Of a stretch of 64,000 bases of DNA, positions 1 to 8,372 are shown one piece after another. Below the pieces are notes generated by a model. That model ran no database searches. It was not told the origin of the DNA and was given only the letters and a program-made list of their open reading frames with translations. The first letter of the stretch is position 1. Every line of letters begins with the position of its first letter. The stretch is taken from the NCBI GenBank assembly GCA_045652465.1, contig JAZRUI010000002.1:74543-138542 (forward strand), in the 5' to 3' direction. Both the position numbers and the translations under genes were made by a program. The DNA is from SIG589 sp045652465 (GTDB lineage: Bacteria; Bacillota; Clostridia; Oscillospirales; Acutalibacteraceae).

Positions 1-677
1 CCCTCGCCCCAAAGCCAAATCGAGTTGGCGGGGCGCTTGCCGCGCGCAATACGCTTCTTGTTTATTTCGTGGTCCTTTAAAACATCATAGCTCTTCTTCA
101 TAAGCTCAATGAGCGCAGCGGCATTGGCGCTTTGACTCAAATACTCGCCTACAACCCTGCCCGAAATGTCATGCGGAGGGGTCATATTGCCCAGGTCGGT
201 TGTTCCGTTTTCAACAACCAAGCAATGGCGATAGCTGACGCCGCTATAGAATGTGTAGTCCTTTGAATCGAAAACCTCTTTAACGGTTTTGATTATCTCG
301 GCGGCCTCGGCAGTCGAGATATCATCGGCGCAATAATCAACCATGGTTTTATCCTCATAGTTTTCCTCGTCCGAGAGGGTTACGAGGTTGCAGCGCAGGG
401 CAACATCGGTTTCCTTCAAATCAACGCCGATGCTTGCCGCCTCGAGGGGCGAACGGCCGCTATAGCAAACTGCGGGGTCATAGCCCATAACCGAAAGATT
501 AGCAACATCGCTGCCCGGTTTCAGTCCCGCGGCAACGGTTCGGCAAAGGCCGCATTCGGCTTTGGCCGCCAGCGCATCAATAGCGGGCTTTTTCGCCAGC
601 TCCATCGGGGTTTTGCCGCCTAAAATTTCGCTTTTGGTATCAGCCATACCATCGCATAAAACTACTAAATATTTCAT
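1..677 (-). CDS. apgM: Cofactor-independent phosphoglycerate mutase, 3' end outside window
   Basis: The enzyme interconverts 3- and 2-phosphoglycerate in glycolysis without a 2,3-bisphosphoglycerate cofactor (alkaline-phosphatase superfamily, metal dependent). I translated the minus strand from ATG at 677: the N-terminus MKYLVVLCDGMAD carries the metal-binding Asp pair (D9, D13), and GSDVANLSVMGYDP (about residues 55-68) holds the Ser expected to be the phosphorylated residue. About 225 codons are present out of roughly 400 in the family; the C-terminal metal ligands lie off the left edge. An AAAAGAGA stretch precedes the start. It is divergent from zapA. ApgM-type rather than GpmI-type is inferred from the DGMAD and GSDVAN motifs. 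Confidence 0.88.
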   Translation of the reverse strand, partial: MKYLVVLCDGMADTKSEILGGKTPMELAKKPAIDALAAKAECGLCRTVAAGLKPGSDVANLSVMGYDPAVCYSGRSPLEAASIGVDLKETDVALRCNLVTLSDEENYEDKTMVDYCADDISTAEAAEIIKTVKEVFDSKDYTFYSGVSYRHCLVVENGTTDLGNMTPPHDISGRVVGEYLSQSANAAALIELMKKSYDVLKDHEINKKRIARGKRPANSIWLWGE

Positions 678-702
678 AAATCATTCTCTTTTCATAAAAT
701 AC

Positions 703-731
703 TTTAAAAATCGTTAAAGTTATTATATAAT
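703..731 (+). promoter_or_regulatory. Likely sigma-A promoter of zapA-U32 operon
   Basis: A perfect TATAAT lies at 726-731 in the AT-rich gap between the divergent apgM and zapA genes, 35 bases before the zapA start. The -35 is poor (TTTAAA at 703-708, spacer 17). Confidence 0.45.
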
Positions 732-766
732 GGATTTAAGAAAAAATAAAGGGGTGTTTTTAAAAA

Positions 767-1102
767 ATGAAGCACACGGTTAAATTTAAGGTTGGAGGCA
801 TTGAATACTGCATCCTTTCCGATGATGATGAGATGTATGTTAAGGGGTTGGCATCGGAGCTTGACCGCCGACTCGACAGCATTGCCAAAAACAGTCCCTT
901 TTTATCGACCACAATGGTTGCGGTTGTTGCCGCTCTTGAAGCCGCCGACAACGCTAAAAAACAACAGCGCGAAAACAACGAGCTTCGCGCCGAGCTTAAG
1001 CGCGCCCTTGAGGATACCGCCTGCGCCAAGCTCGAGGCCGATATTTTAAAACGCAAACTGGAACACTACGAAAAGGAAGCAAACTCTTACGAAGAATATT
1101 GA
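767..1102 (+). CDS. zapA: Cell division protein ZapA
   Basis: ZapA binds FtsZ and bundles its filaments at the division site. The 111-residue protein has the usual two parts: an N-terminal globular ZapA domain (start MKHTVKFKVGGIEY, about residues 1-50, with the EMYVKGLASELDRRL segment) and a C-terminal coiled coil (about 60-108, rich in Glu/Lys/Arg/Ala). The start is set by an AAAGGGGTG ribosome site about ten bases upstream. It is followed by, and overlaps, a U32 peptidase gene, a pairing known in Firmicutes. The coiled coil indicates dimer or tetramer formation, as in known ZapA. Confidence 0.9.
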   Translation: MKHTVKFKVGGIEYCILSDDDEMYVKGLASELDRRLDSIAKNSPFLSTTMVAVVAALEAADNAKKQQRENNELRAELKRALEDTACAKLEADILKRKLEHYEKEANSYEEY

Positions 1103-3125
1103 GATTTTAGCTCCCGTTGGTAACAGCGAGATGCTGACCGCCGCCGTGCGCTCGGGCGCCGACGCGGTTTATATGGGTTTTTCGGATTTCAACGCCCGAA
1201 GAAACGCCGATAATTTCGACCGCGACGCTTTTGCCGCCGCAGTTAAATACTGCAAAGAAAGAGGGGTTAAGGTTTACTTAACCCTTAATACTCTTTTATC
1301 CGATAACGAGCTGCCCCGCGCTTTAATGGCGGCGCAGTTTGGTTTTACTGCGGGAATCGATGCGGCAATCGTTCAGGATTTGGGCGTTGCCAAGCTTCTT
1401 CGCGAAAAGCTGCCTCTCCTGCCCTTGCACGCTTCAACCCAGCTAACCGCCCATTCCCCTGCCGCGCTGCCCGCGCTAAAGGAGCTCGGATTCTCGAGGG
1501 TTGTTGCCTCGCGCGAGATGAGCCGCGAAGAGCTTTGCGAATTTACAAAAGCCGCAAAAGCACTCGATATGTCGGTCGAGGTTTTTGTTCACGGTGCGCT
1601 TTGTATGTGTATGTCCGGTCAATGCTATTTGAGCGCGATGCTCGGCAGCCGAAGCGGCAACCGCGGACTTTGCGCAGGCCCCTGCCGTTTGCCCTTTTCG
1701 GTTGAAGGCGGAACGGGATACGATTTGAGCCTTAAGGATTTAAGTCTTATTGATTATATTGATGAACTTCGCGATATGGGGGTTGAAAGCCTTAAAATTG
1801 AGGGCCGAATGAAGCGCCCCGAATATGTTGCTGCTTCGACCGCGGTTTGCAAGATGACCGAAAGCGGCATCCCCTGCGAGGAGTTAAAAGAAACCCTCAT
1901 GAAGGTCTTTTCCCGCAGCGGGTTCACAAGCGGATACTATGAAAACCAACTTGGTCGCGATATGTTCGGCATCCGCACCAAGGATGATGTTATGATGTCG
2001 GCCGAGGTTATAAACTCGCTGCACGAATTATATAGGCGCGAGCGCCAAAGCGTTGCGATTTCGGGCGAATTCTCGCTTCCTGATGTTGGTCACGCCGCAA
2101 CGCTGACGATTTCCGACGGTGAAAACGCTGTTACCGTTTCGGGAGGATGCGCCGCAGCAGCCGAGCGCCGACCGCTCGATAAGGAGTTTTTGCTCGAAAA
2201 ACTCGAAAAAACGGGCGGCACGCCCTATTTCTTCAAGGAACTGACCGTTAACATTGGCGAGGGGCTCGCCTTCCCTGCCGCGATTTTAGGGGAGCTTCGA
2301 AGAGAGGCTCTAAAAAAGCTCGGCGCGCTCCGCCAAAAGGAAAGAGCCGAAGCCGATATAGATTTTGATTTTATCGATAAACCGCCCATCCGCAAGACCC
2401 CGAAGTTTTTAGCGGTTTTCTCGCACATTTCGCAAATGCCCTCCATTCTTTCGGGTGTTTCGGCGGTTGCCGTGCCGATTGAAGAGGATTTCGAAAGCCT
2501 TTCGCTATCGGTTCCGCTTTATGTTACTCTCCCGCGAGGAATCGCGAACGAGGAATATCTCAAAAAGCGCCTGTTGCTTGCTAAAAAAGCGGGCGTTGCC
2601 GCCGCATTTTGCGGCAACATCGCCGAGGTTACCCTTTGCAAAGAGGCAGGAATCGAACCGTTCTTTGATTTCTCGATGAACATTTATAACAGCCAAAGCG
2701 CCCACGCCGCAAAGGATTTAGGCGCTGCGGCGGTTACCATTTCGCCCGAGGCGCGTTGCGATATGCTTTGCAAGATTGATTCTCCCGTTCCAACCGCATT
2801 TTTGGCATACGGAAGACTGCCTTTAATGCTGATGCGCAACTGCCCGCAAAAGAACGGCGCAGGCTGCGAAGGCTGCAAAGGCGAAATAACCGACCGCAAG
2901 GGCATCTCCTTCCCGCTTCGTTGCCGCGGAGGCTTCACCGAGCTATATAATTCTCGCCCGACCTATTTAGCCGAGCGAATTGATGAATTTTCGGCGGATT
3001 ACGCTATTCTTCATTTCACAATCGAAGAAAAGTCCGAATGCGCCGAGATTATAAAGCGTTATGAAGGCAAGCTGCCACCCGTTACTGACTACACCCGCGG
3101 ACTTTACTACCGCGGAGTTGAATAA
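1098..3125 (+). CDS. Peptidase U32 family protein (RlhA/YdcP-like), apparent AUU start
   Basis: U32 proteins include collagenase-like peptidases and the RNA hydroxylation factors RlhA and TrhP. This one (675 residues from 1098) carries the U32 signature: EVFVHGALC followed by CMSGQCYLS, with clustered Cys near residues 169-176 and a further GLCAGPCR. The first ATG in frame is at 1131, but the family N-terminus (MEILAPVGNSEML, then AAVRSGADAVYMG) begins 11 codons earlier at ATT 1098. The open frame (back to the stop at 1047) has no ATG, GTG or TTG before 1131. ATT 1098 overlaps the zapA stop codon, so coupled translation from AUU is the best reading. Length and the long C-terminal part fit RlhA (23S rRNA C2501 hydroxylation), but the exact target is inferred. 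Confidence 0.85.
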   Translation: MEILAPVGNSEMLTAAVRSGADAVYMGFSDFNARRNADNFDRDAFAAAVKYCKERGVKVYLTLNTLLSDNELPRALMAAQFGFTAGIDAAIVQDLGVAKLLREKLPLLPLHASTQLTAHSPAALPALKELGFSRVVASREMSREELCEFTKAAKALDMSVEVFVHGALCMCMSGQCYLSAMLGSRSGNRGLCAGPCRLPFSVEGGTGYDLSLKDLSLIDYIDELRDMGVESLKIEGRMKRPEYVAASTAVCKMTESGIPCEELKETLMKVFSRSGFTSGYYENQLGRDMFGIRTKDDVMMSAEVINSLHELYRRERQSVAISGEFSLPDVGHAATLTISDGENAVTVSGGCAAAAERRPLDKEFLLEKLEKTGGTPYFFKELTVNIGEGLAFPAAILGELRREALKKLGALRQKERAEADIDFDFIDKPPIRKTPKFLAVFSHISQMPSILSGVSAVAVPIEEDFESLSLSVPLYVTLPRGIANEEYLKKRLLLAKKAGVAAAFCGNIAEVTLCKEAGIEPFFDFSMNIYNSQSAHAAKDLGAAAVTISPEARCDMLCKIDSPVPTAFLAYGRLPLMLMRNCPQKNGAGCEGCKGEITDRKGISFPLRCRGGFTELYNSRPTYLAERIDEFSADYAILHFTIEEKSECAEIIKRYEGKLPPVTDYTRGLYYRGVE

Positions 3126-3139
3126 GGAGGCATAGGGAC

Positions 3140-3685
3140 TTGAAAATTTTAATACTGACCCTTGCGCTGCTCTTATTACTTTGCGGCTGTTCGGGAAACA
3201 AGGGATACGAAAGCGAATCGACCTATGATGGCTACGCCGCCGAATATCTCGACTATAAGCCCGCCAAAAGCGCCGATTTCTCGCTTGCGGGAGCAGTTAA
3301 AACCCTATCACTTGGCGAACAAATCGGGAACTTCACACTTACCAATTTGCTGACCCGCCAAACCGATGAGGGCGAGGTTAATGTTCGCGCCGACTTCACT
3401 ACGGATGTTACCGTTGTTGGCAAGGTTCGTTATAACAAAAGCACGACCTATAAAAATATACTGCAGTTTTACCCGCCCGATGCCAATTTGTTCCCCCGCG
3501 TTGCGGGCGATACGGAGCCGCTTTCTTGGCTTATAATTCGCGAGGATAACTCTCCCCTCTCGCAGCTTGGAATCGAGGTTAAGGATTCGATAGAAAAGGA
3601 TATCACGGTTAAAATCACCGCCTTTTCGATTAACTACACCCAACACAGCACAACCAATTACATAACGGTTGAAATAGTTAAATAA
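3140..3685 (+). CDS. Hypothetical lipoprotein
   Basis: I do not recognise a family. The 181-residue protein starts at TTG 3140 behind a strong AAGGAGG site (3124-3130) that overlaps the stop of the U32 gene, so it is probably translated from the same transcript. A short hydrophobic signal (residues 3-14) ends in LLCGC, giving lipidation at Cys17. The mature part is beta-rich with no Cys and a repeated V/I-T-V pattern near the end, like small extracytoplasmic beta-sandwich lipoproteins of the DUF4352 type; that likeness is only general. A strong terminator follows directly. Confidence 0.7.
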   Translation: MKILILTLALLLLLCGCSGNKGYESESTYDGYAAEYLDYKPAKSADFSLAGAVKTLSLGEQIGNFTLTNLLTRQTDEGEVNVRADFTTDVTVVGKVRYNKSTTYKNILQFYPPDANLFPRVAGDTEPLSWLIIREDNSPLSQLGIEVKDSIEKDITVKITAFSINYTQHSTTNYITVEIVK

Positions 3686-3686
3686 A

Positions 3687-3715
3687 AAGAACCGCCAAAA
3701 GGCGGTTCTTTTTTT
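3687..3715. terminator. Bidirectional Rho-independent terminator
   Basis: Ten-bp stem AAGAACCGCC / GGCGGTTCTT with an AAAA loop and T/A runs on both sides, between the convergent lipoprotein and amino-acid ABC genes. Confidence 0.9.
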
Positions 3716-4451
3716 ATAATACCTTGCTTAAGAAGTCCTTCAAGCGGGGACATTCGGGATTTTGGAAAAACTCCTGCGGGGGTTTATCCTCCTTGATAAC
3801 GCCCTCATCGATAAACACAACGCGGCTGGCAACCTCGCGGGCAAAGCCCATTTCGTGGGTTACAACCACCATGGTCATACCGCTGTTGGCAAGGTCCTTC
3901 ATAACCTCTAAAACCTCGCCTACCATTTCGGGGTCGAGCGCGCTGGTCGGCTCATCGAAGAGCATTATATCGGGCTGCATAGCGAGCGCACGAACAATAG
4001 CAACGCGCTGCTTTTGACCGCCCGAAAGCTGGGAAGGATAGCTATCGGCGCGGTCGGCAAGGCCAACTCGCTCGAGTAGCTCCATCGCGCGCTTTTCAGC
4101 CTCCTCTTTTGAAAGCTTTAAAAGCTTCATGGGGGCAATGGTCATATTCTTAAGAATAGTCATATGCGGGAAAAGGTTGAACTGCTGGAACACCATTCCC
4201 ATTCTTTGACGGTGTTTGTTGATGTTAACCTTACTGTCGGTTATGTCGGTTTCATCAAGAATGATGCTGCCGCCTGTTGGTTTTTCTAACAGGTTTAGGG
4301 TTCGAAGGAAGGTTGATTTACCGCAACCCGAGGGACCAACGATAACAACAACATCGCCCTTGTTTATCTCGATATTGATGCCGCGAAGAACATCGTTTTC
4401 GCCAAAGGATTTTTGAAGGTCGCGAACGCTTATAAGCACATTAGTGGTCAC
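3714..4451 (-). CDS. Polar amino-acid ABC transporter ATP-binding protein (GlnQ/HisP type)
   Basis: ATPase of a polar amino-acid importer, acting on the inner face of the membrane with the permease encoded just upstream. The 245-residue protein has Walker A GPSGCGKST (residues 39-47), Q-loop in FQQFNLFPH, signature LSGGQKQR (142-149), Walker B IMLFDEP (162-168) and the H-loop in VVTHEMGF. Its start overlaps the permease gene by 11 bases, which suggests coupled translation. Gene order in transcription is binding protein, permease, ATPase. The substrate is not fixed by the ATPase; Gln, Arg, His or cystine are possible. Confidence 0.92.
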   Translation of the reverse strand: MTTNVLISVRDLQKSFGENDVLRGINIEINKGDVVVIVGPSGCGKSTFLRTLNLLEKPTGGSIILDETDITDSKVNINKHRQRMGMVFQQFNLFPHMTILKNMTIAPMKLLKLSKEEAEKRAMELLERVGLADRADSYPSQLSGGQKQRVAIVRALAMQPDIMLFDEPTSALDPEMVGEVLEVMKDLANSGMTMVVVTHEMGFAREVASRVVFIDEGVIKEDKPPQEFFQNPECPRLKDFLSKVL

Positions 4452-5841
4452 TCTTACGCAGCCTCCTTTCGAGAATTCCTACAAGACGGGTTAAAATCAA
4501 AACAATTATAAGATAAATAAGCGCAACTGCAATTAAGGGCATAAAGTTGCTATAGGTTATGGAACGAATCTTAAGACCGCCCTGGGTTAAATCGGCAACA
4601 CCTATATAGAATGCAACCGAAGATTCCTTAAGGAGGGTTATAAACTCGTTTGCAAGGGCGGGAAGCACGGCCTTAAACGCCTGCGGAACGATAAAGTGCC
4701 ACATGGTTTGCGGGAAGTTAAAGCCGAGGCTTCGACCTGCTTCATTTTGACCCTTATCAACCGACATAATGCCGCCGCGAACAATCTCGGCAACATAGGC
4801 GCCGCTGTTAAGACCGAAGCAAATAACCGCCGCGGTGAACTTCGGAACGCCAATCGGCAAGAGCAAAACGAAATAGATTATAAGCAACTGAACCATAACG
4901 GGGGTTCCGCGGATAACGGTTAGATAGAAGCGGCAAACGGCATCAACAAATTTAAGCTTGCCTGTTGTTTGGGCGGTGCAACGGATGATTGCGATAATAA
5001 ATCCGAGCAAAACGCCGATAAGACCTGCGCAGCCTGTTATAGCCAAGGTTGTTCCAAGGCCTTCAAGCAAATAATGCCATCTTCCGTTCTCTAAAAAGTT
5101 GCGGTTAAAATCATATTTAAAATCGTTAACCCAACGAACAACGAAATTGCCGGTTATGGGCTTTTCGCTATCATAATTGGAAAGGGCGATATAATCCTTA
5201 ACGCCGCTTCTGATTGTGTTGGAATTGGCAATATCAATCTCGCGGCCTGCAAGGCTGGCGGTTTTGATTTTGTCGATTTCCTTTGCAGCGGTTACTAATC
5301 CGCCCATGCAGGCATCAACCGCCTCATCGCTGAGCCAAATCGAGAACTTGCCCTCGGATACCTCATAAAGATAGAGGGTTATCTTGCCGCTTTTTTTCTC
5401 GGCGCCCGCTAAAACGGCCTCGAAATCGGGAGCGATGCCCTGGCATATCTTGGTTGCGTTGAGCTTTTTGCCTTCCTGCTCGGCATTATATGTAAGCAAA
5501 TAGGCGGCATCAACGAGAGCCTGCTTGTTGGCGGAGATTACCGCGCCTGCATCAAGGGTTGAATATTCGCACTCGAGCACGAAGTTGCGCTCGGTTCCCT
5601 TTTTAACATCTAAAACCTTTATTTCGGTTTGCGCGAGAACTGCCTTTGAACCCTTGGCGGTTACCTTCGGAAGCGACTTGAATGTTTTATCAACATATTG
5701 CTGCGCTTCGGAAAGCGATACATCGCGCGAAACCTTATTATCCATAAAGCTATAGGCAACAAAGCCCGCAAGGAGACCCAAGAGCACCAAAATGGTGCAG
5801 GCTATTGCTATAGGTTTAATTGCCTTTTTTGATTTTATCAT
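4441..5841 (-). CDS. Amino-acid ABC transporter permease with large N-terminal extracytoplasmic domain
   Basis: The last part (about residues 258-460) is a normal HisM/GlnP-type permease with the EAA loop GAYVAEIVRGGIMSVDKGQ (about 347-365). The first 250 residues are unusual for the family: one membrane helix (about 8-32) and then some 200 hydrophilic residues that must lie outside the cell before the transport domain starts. I do not recognise that domain. Permeases of this family are usually 215-240 residues; this one is 466. I chose ATG 5841 over an upstream ATG at 5865 because GGAGT precedes it at proper distance and the upstream codons overlap the stem-loop. Some clostridial permeases fuse binding domains here, but this segment does not look like a second SBP domain. 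Confidence 0.85.
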   Translation of the reverse strand: MIKSKKAIKPIAIACTILVLLGLLAGFVAYSFMDNKVSRDVSLSEAQQYVDKTFKSLPKVTAKGSKAVLAQTEIKVLDVKKGTERNFVLECEYSTLDAGAVISANKQALVDAAYLLTYNAEQEGKKLNATKICQGIAPDFEAVLAGAEKKSGKITLYLYEVSEGKFSIWLSDEAVDACMGGLVTAAKEIDKIKTASLAGREIDIANSNTIRSGVKDYIALSNYDSEKPITGNFVVRWVNDFKYDFNRNFLENGRWHYLLEGLGTTLAITGCAGLIGVLLGFIIAIIRCTAQTTGKLKFVDAVCRFYLTVIRGTPVMVQLLIIYFVLLLPIGVPKFTAAVICFGLNSGAYVAEIVRGGIMSVDKGQNEAGRSLGFNFPQTMWHFIVPQAFKAVLPALANEFITLLKESSVAFYIGVADLTQGGLKIRSITYSNFMPLIAVALIYLIIVLILTRLVGILERRLRKSDH

Positions 5842-5864
5842 TTTATAACTCCATACAACGCGCA

Positions 5865-5894
5865 AAAACAGGAATGATTGCTCATTCCTGTTTT
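5865..5894 (-). terminator. Intercistronic stem-loop after binding-protein gene
   Basis: Perfect 13-bp stem (AAAACAGGAATGA with its complement) closed by TTGC on the plus strand, which is GCAA, a GNRA tetraloop, in the minus-strand RNA. It is followed there by five U. It lies between the binding-protein gene and the permease gene and probably acts as a leaky terminator or 3' stabiliser giving more binding protein than permease. Confidence 0.75.
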
Positions 5895-5914
5895 GTGCTA
5901 TAAAATTTTGTTGA

Positions 5915-6706
5915 TTACTTTATATACTTAGCAACGATATCATCGATGGTGCCATCCTCGATAAGCTCGCTGATAGCAGCGTCAACTGCGTTGAGAAGAG
6001 CGGTGTTGCCCTTCTTGATGCAGGCTGCATAGTCTTCATCAGCATAGGTGGTTTCGAGAATTGCAAGACCCTTGTTGTTTGCAACGAAAGCCTTAGCGGG
6101 CTCGTTATCGATGATAACGCAATCAACATCGCCGCTTAAGAGAGCGTTAACTGCTTCGTTACCGGTGGTGTAGCTGGTTACGAGCTCATCGCCGAAATCA
6201 TCGGTGGAATAAATGTCGCCGGTGGTTCCGAGCTGAACGCCTACCTTATAAGCTGCGCCGTCAGCATAGAGGTCGTCAACATTGGTAATCTTGGAGCCTT
6301 CCTTAACGATGATAGCCTGAACGCCGTTTGCATAGCTGATGGAGAAGTCAACTTCCTTCTTACGCTCATCGGTAACGGTCATACCTGCAAGACCTAAGTC
6401 AGCAGAGCCTGCGTTAACAGCGGTGATGATGGAGTCGAAAGCCATATCGGAGATTACGAGCTCAAGACCGAGCTTCTTTGCGATAGCATCAGCGATTTCG
6501 GCATCAATACCAACGATCTTGTCGCCATCGTAATACTCATAGGGCTGGAAGTAAGCGTTGGTTGCCATTGTTAACTTGCCTTCGGTTACGGTTGTGATTG
6601 CCTCATCGGCAGGAGCTTTATCCGAAGAAGTGTCGTCGCTGCCGCCGCAAGCTGCGAAAGCAAATACCATTGTGAGTGCTAAAAGCATTGCTAAAAGTTT
6701 TTTCAT
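5915..6706 (-). CDS. Polar amino-acid ABC transporter substrate-binding lipoprotein
   Basis: Extracytoplasmic family 3 solute-binding protein, membrane-anchored through lipidated Cys20 (signal MKKLLAMLLALTMVFAFAAC). The mature 244 residues show the family pattern: TEGKLTMATNAYFQPYEY, GIDAEIADAIAKKLG, DLGLAGMTVTDERKKEVDFS, and the hinge segment around GDVDCVIIDNEPAKAFV. It is the first gene of the operon, followed by a stem-loop, permease and ATPase. A dense TGCATA array upstream suggests amino-acid-responsive control. The Asp-rich pocket region (ISDMAFDSIITAV) fits a polar or basic amino acid, but the ligand is inferred. Confidence 0.92.
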   Translation of the reverse strand: MKKLLAMLLALTMVFAFAACGGSDDTSSDKAPADEAITTVTEGKLTMATNAYFQPYEYYDGDKIVGIDAEIADAIAKKLGLELVISDMAFDSIITAVNAGSADLGLAGMTVTDERKKEVDFSISYANGVQAIIVKEGSKITNVDDLYADGAAYKVGVQLGTTGDIYSTDDFGDELVTSYTTGNEAVNALLSGDVDCVIIDNEPAKAFVANNKGLAILETTYADEDYAACIKKGNTALLNAVDAAISELIEDGTIDDIVAKYIK

Positions 6707-6754
6707 TTTAATAAACCTCTTTCTTTAACCGCGGAAGCGGTAATGTTTTTTTGC

Positions 6755-6916
6755 TATGCATAAATATTAACTCAAAATGCATATTTTGTCAAGTGTTTTT
6801 TGAAAAATATTTATTTTTATGCATATTTGTGCATAAAATTGCATATTTAGTTGTAAATTTATGCGCCATACACTAAATACACCGAATTTATATGCATATA
6901 CATATATAAATATGCA
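6755..6916 (-). promoter_or_regulatory. TGCATA operator array upstream of amino-acid transporter
   Basis: TGCA(T/A) motifs recur seven times: around 6758, 6778, 6820, 6830, 6840, 6893 and 6913. The clearest is a perfect inverted repeat at 6815-6838 (TTTTATGCA, six bases, TGCATAAAA). The DNA is very AT-rich and lies directly upstream of the binding-protein gene. It resembles an ArgR-like operator cluster, but the regulator is not identified. Confidence 0.5.
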
Positions 6917-6925
6917 GGAAAACAA

Positions 6926-6957
6926 AAAAGACCCGCACTTTTTAGCACGGGTCTTTT
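6926..6957 (-). terminator. Terminator of the oxaloacetate decarboxylase operon
   Basis: Stem AAAAGACCCG / CGGGTCTTTT with a 12-base loop, followed on the minus strand by a U run, just after the oadA stop codon. Confidence 0.8.
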
Positions 6958-6965
6958 AAAAATTT

Positions 6966-8360
6966 TTAGGTTAAATCCTGAACATAGAGCTCGCGAACGG
7001 TGTTTTCATCGTCCTTTGCGGCATTGCGTTCAGCAAGGAACTTACCTGCAACCTGCGGGAAGAGAGCATAGGAAAGAACATCCTCTTCGCACTTTGCAAG
7101 GTCGCCTGCCTCAGCAGTATATTTCTCAAGTTCGGGCTCCAAAAGGTCGGCAGGACGGCAGGTTATTACCTTGTCGTCGCCGATTGCCTTGCGGCGAACC
7201 TCTTCGTTCACCTCGCCCGGAACCTGACCATATTCTCCGCGGAGAAGGCCCTTGGATTCCTTGGTTATCATCTTATAACGCTCGCCCGACAATACATTGA
7301 GAACTGCCTGGGTGCCTACTATCTGGCTTGTGGGGGTTACAAGCGGAGGATAGCCGAAGTCTTTACGAACATTCGGGATTTCGGCAAGAACATCATAGAA
7401 CTTATCCTCGGCGTTAGCCTGCTTTAACTGAGAAAGCAGGTTGGAAAGCATTCCGCCGGGTACCTGATAAAGTAAAGTCTTGGTATCAACATTTAATACC
7501 TTCGGGTCAAGGATACCGTCAGCCTTTAGGCGGTCAGCAACTGCACGGAAGTGGTTTGCTGCCTCGGAAAGCTTCTCGAGGTCGAGGCCTGTGTCGCGCT
7601 CGGTGCCCTTTAAGGTGGCTACCATTGCCTCGGTGGACGGCTGTGAGGTTCCGTTTGCCAAGGGAGAAAGCGCACAGTCAACAATGTCAACGCCTGCCTG
7701 AACAGCCATAAGGTTGGTCATATCGCCTGTACCGGTTGTGTTATGAGTGTGGAGATGGATCGGAACGCGAACCTTCTCCTTGAGCTTCTTAACGAGCGAA
7801 TATGCATCATAGGGTAAGAGCAGGTTTGCCATATCCTTAATGCAGATAACATCAGCGCCCATTTCCTCGAGCTTTAAAGCGAGGTTAACGAAATATTCTT
7901 GGCTATGAACGGGGCTTTCGGTATAGCTGATTGCAGCCTCGCAAACGCCGCCATACTTCTTGATGCTCTTCATTGCTTGAGCAATGTTGCGGGTGTCGTT
8001 AAGGGCATCGAAAACGCGAACAACATCGATACCGTTTTCGATAGACTTCTTAACGAATGCATCAACAACATCATCGGCATAATGCTTGTAGCCTAAGAGG
8101 TTTTGACCGCGAAGGAGCATTTGAAGCTTGGTGTTGGGCATAGCCTTGCGGAGAGCGCGAAGACGCTCCCACGGGTCTTCATTTAAGAAGCGCATGCAGG
8201 AATCGAAGGTTGCTCCGCCCCAGCACTCAAGCGACCAATAGCCAACGCTATCGAGCTTTTCGCAGGCGGGGAGCATTTCCTCAAGGCGCATACGGGTTGC
8301 AGCCTGAGACTGATGCGCATCGCGAAGAATGGTATCTGTTATATATAATTTGTTAGCCAT
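6966..8360 (-). CDS. oadA: Oxaloacetate decarboxylase alpha subunit (carboxyltransferase)
   Basis: Transfers the carboxyl group of oxaloacetate to biotin on the separate carrier subunit, releasing pyruvate. The 464-residue protein has the HMGL-like TIM barrel with metal site DTILRDAHQS (residues 9-18), GGATFDSCMRFL, VFDALNDTRN and the metal-binding HLHTHNTTG, then the conserved carboxylase domain (about 300-450). It stops short of the biotin domain that is fused in the enterobacterial protein; biotin is carried by the 127-residue subunit in the same operon. A GGAGG site precedes ATG 8360. It is the last gene of a delta-carrier-beta-alpha operon. A pyruvate carboxylase B subunit is the main alternative; the Na+ pump subunits next door favour decarboxylase. 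Confidence 0.9.
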   Translation of the reverse strand: MANKLYITDTILRDAHQSQAATRMRLEEMLPACEKLDSVGYWSLECWGGATFDSCMRFLNEDPWERLRALRKAMPNTKLQMLLRGQNLLGYKHYADDVVDAFVKKSIENGIDVVRVFDALNDTRNIAQAMKSIKKYGGVCEAAISYTESPVHSQEYFVNLALKLEEMGADVICIKDMANLLLPYDAYSLVKKLKEKVRVPIHLHTHNTTGTGDMTNLMAVQAGVDIVDCALSPLANGTSQPSTEAMVATLKGTERDTGLDLEKLSEAANHFRAVADRLKADGILDPKVLNVDTKTLLYQVPGGMLSNLLSQLKQANAEDKFYDVLAEIPNVRKDFGYPPLVTPTSQIVGTQAVLNVLSGERYKMITKESKGLLRGEYGQVPGEVNEEVRRKAIGDDKVITCRPADLLEPELEKYTAEAGDLAKCEEDVLSYALFPQVAGKFLAERNAAKDDENTVRELYVQDLT

Positions 8361-8372
8361 AATTTACCTCCA

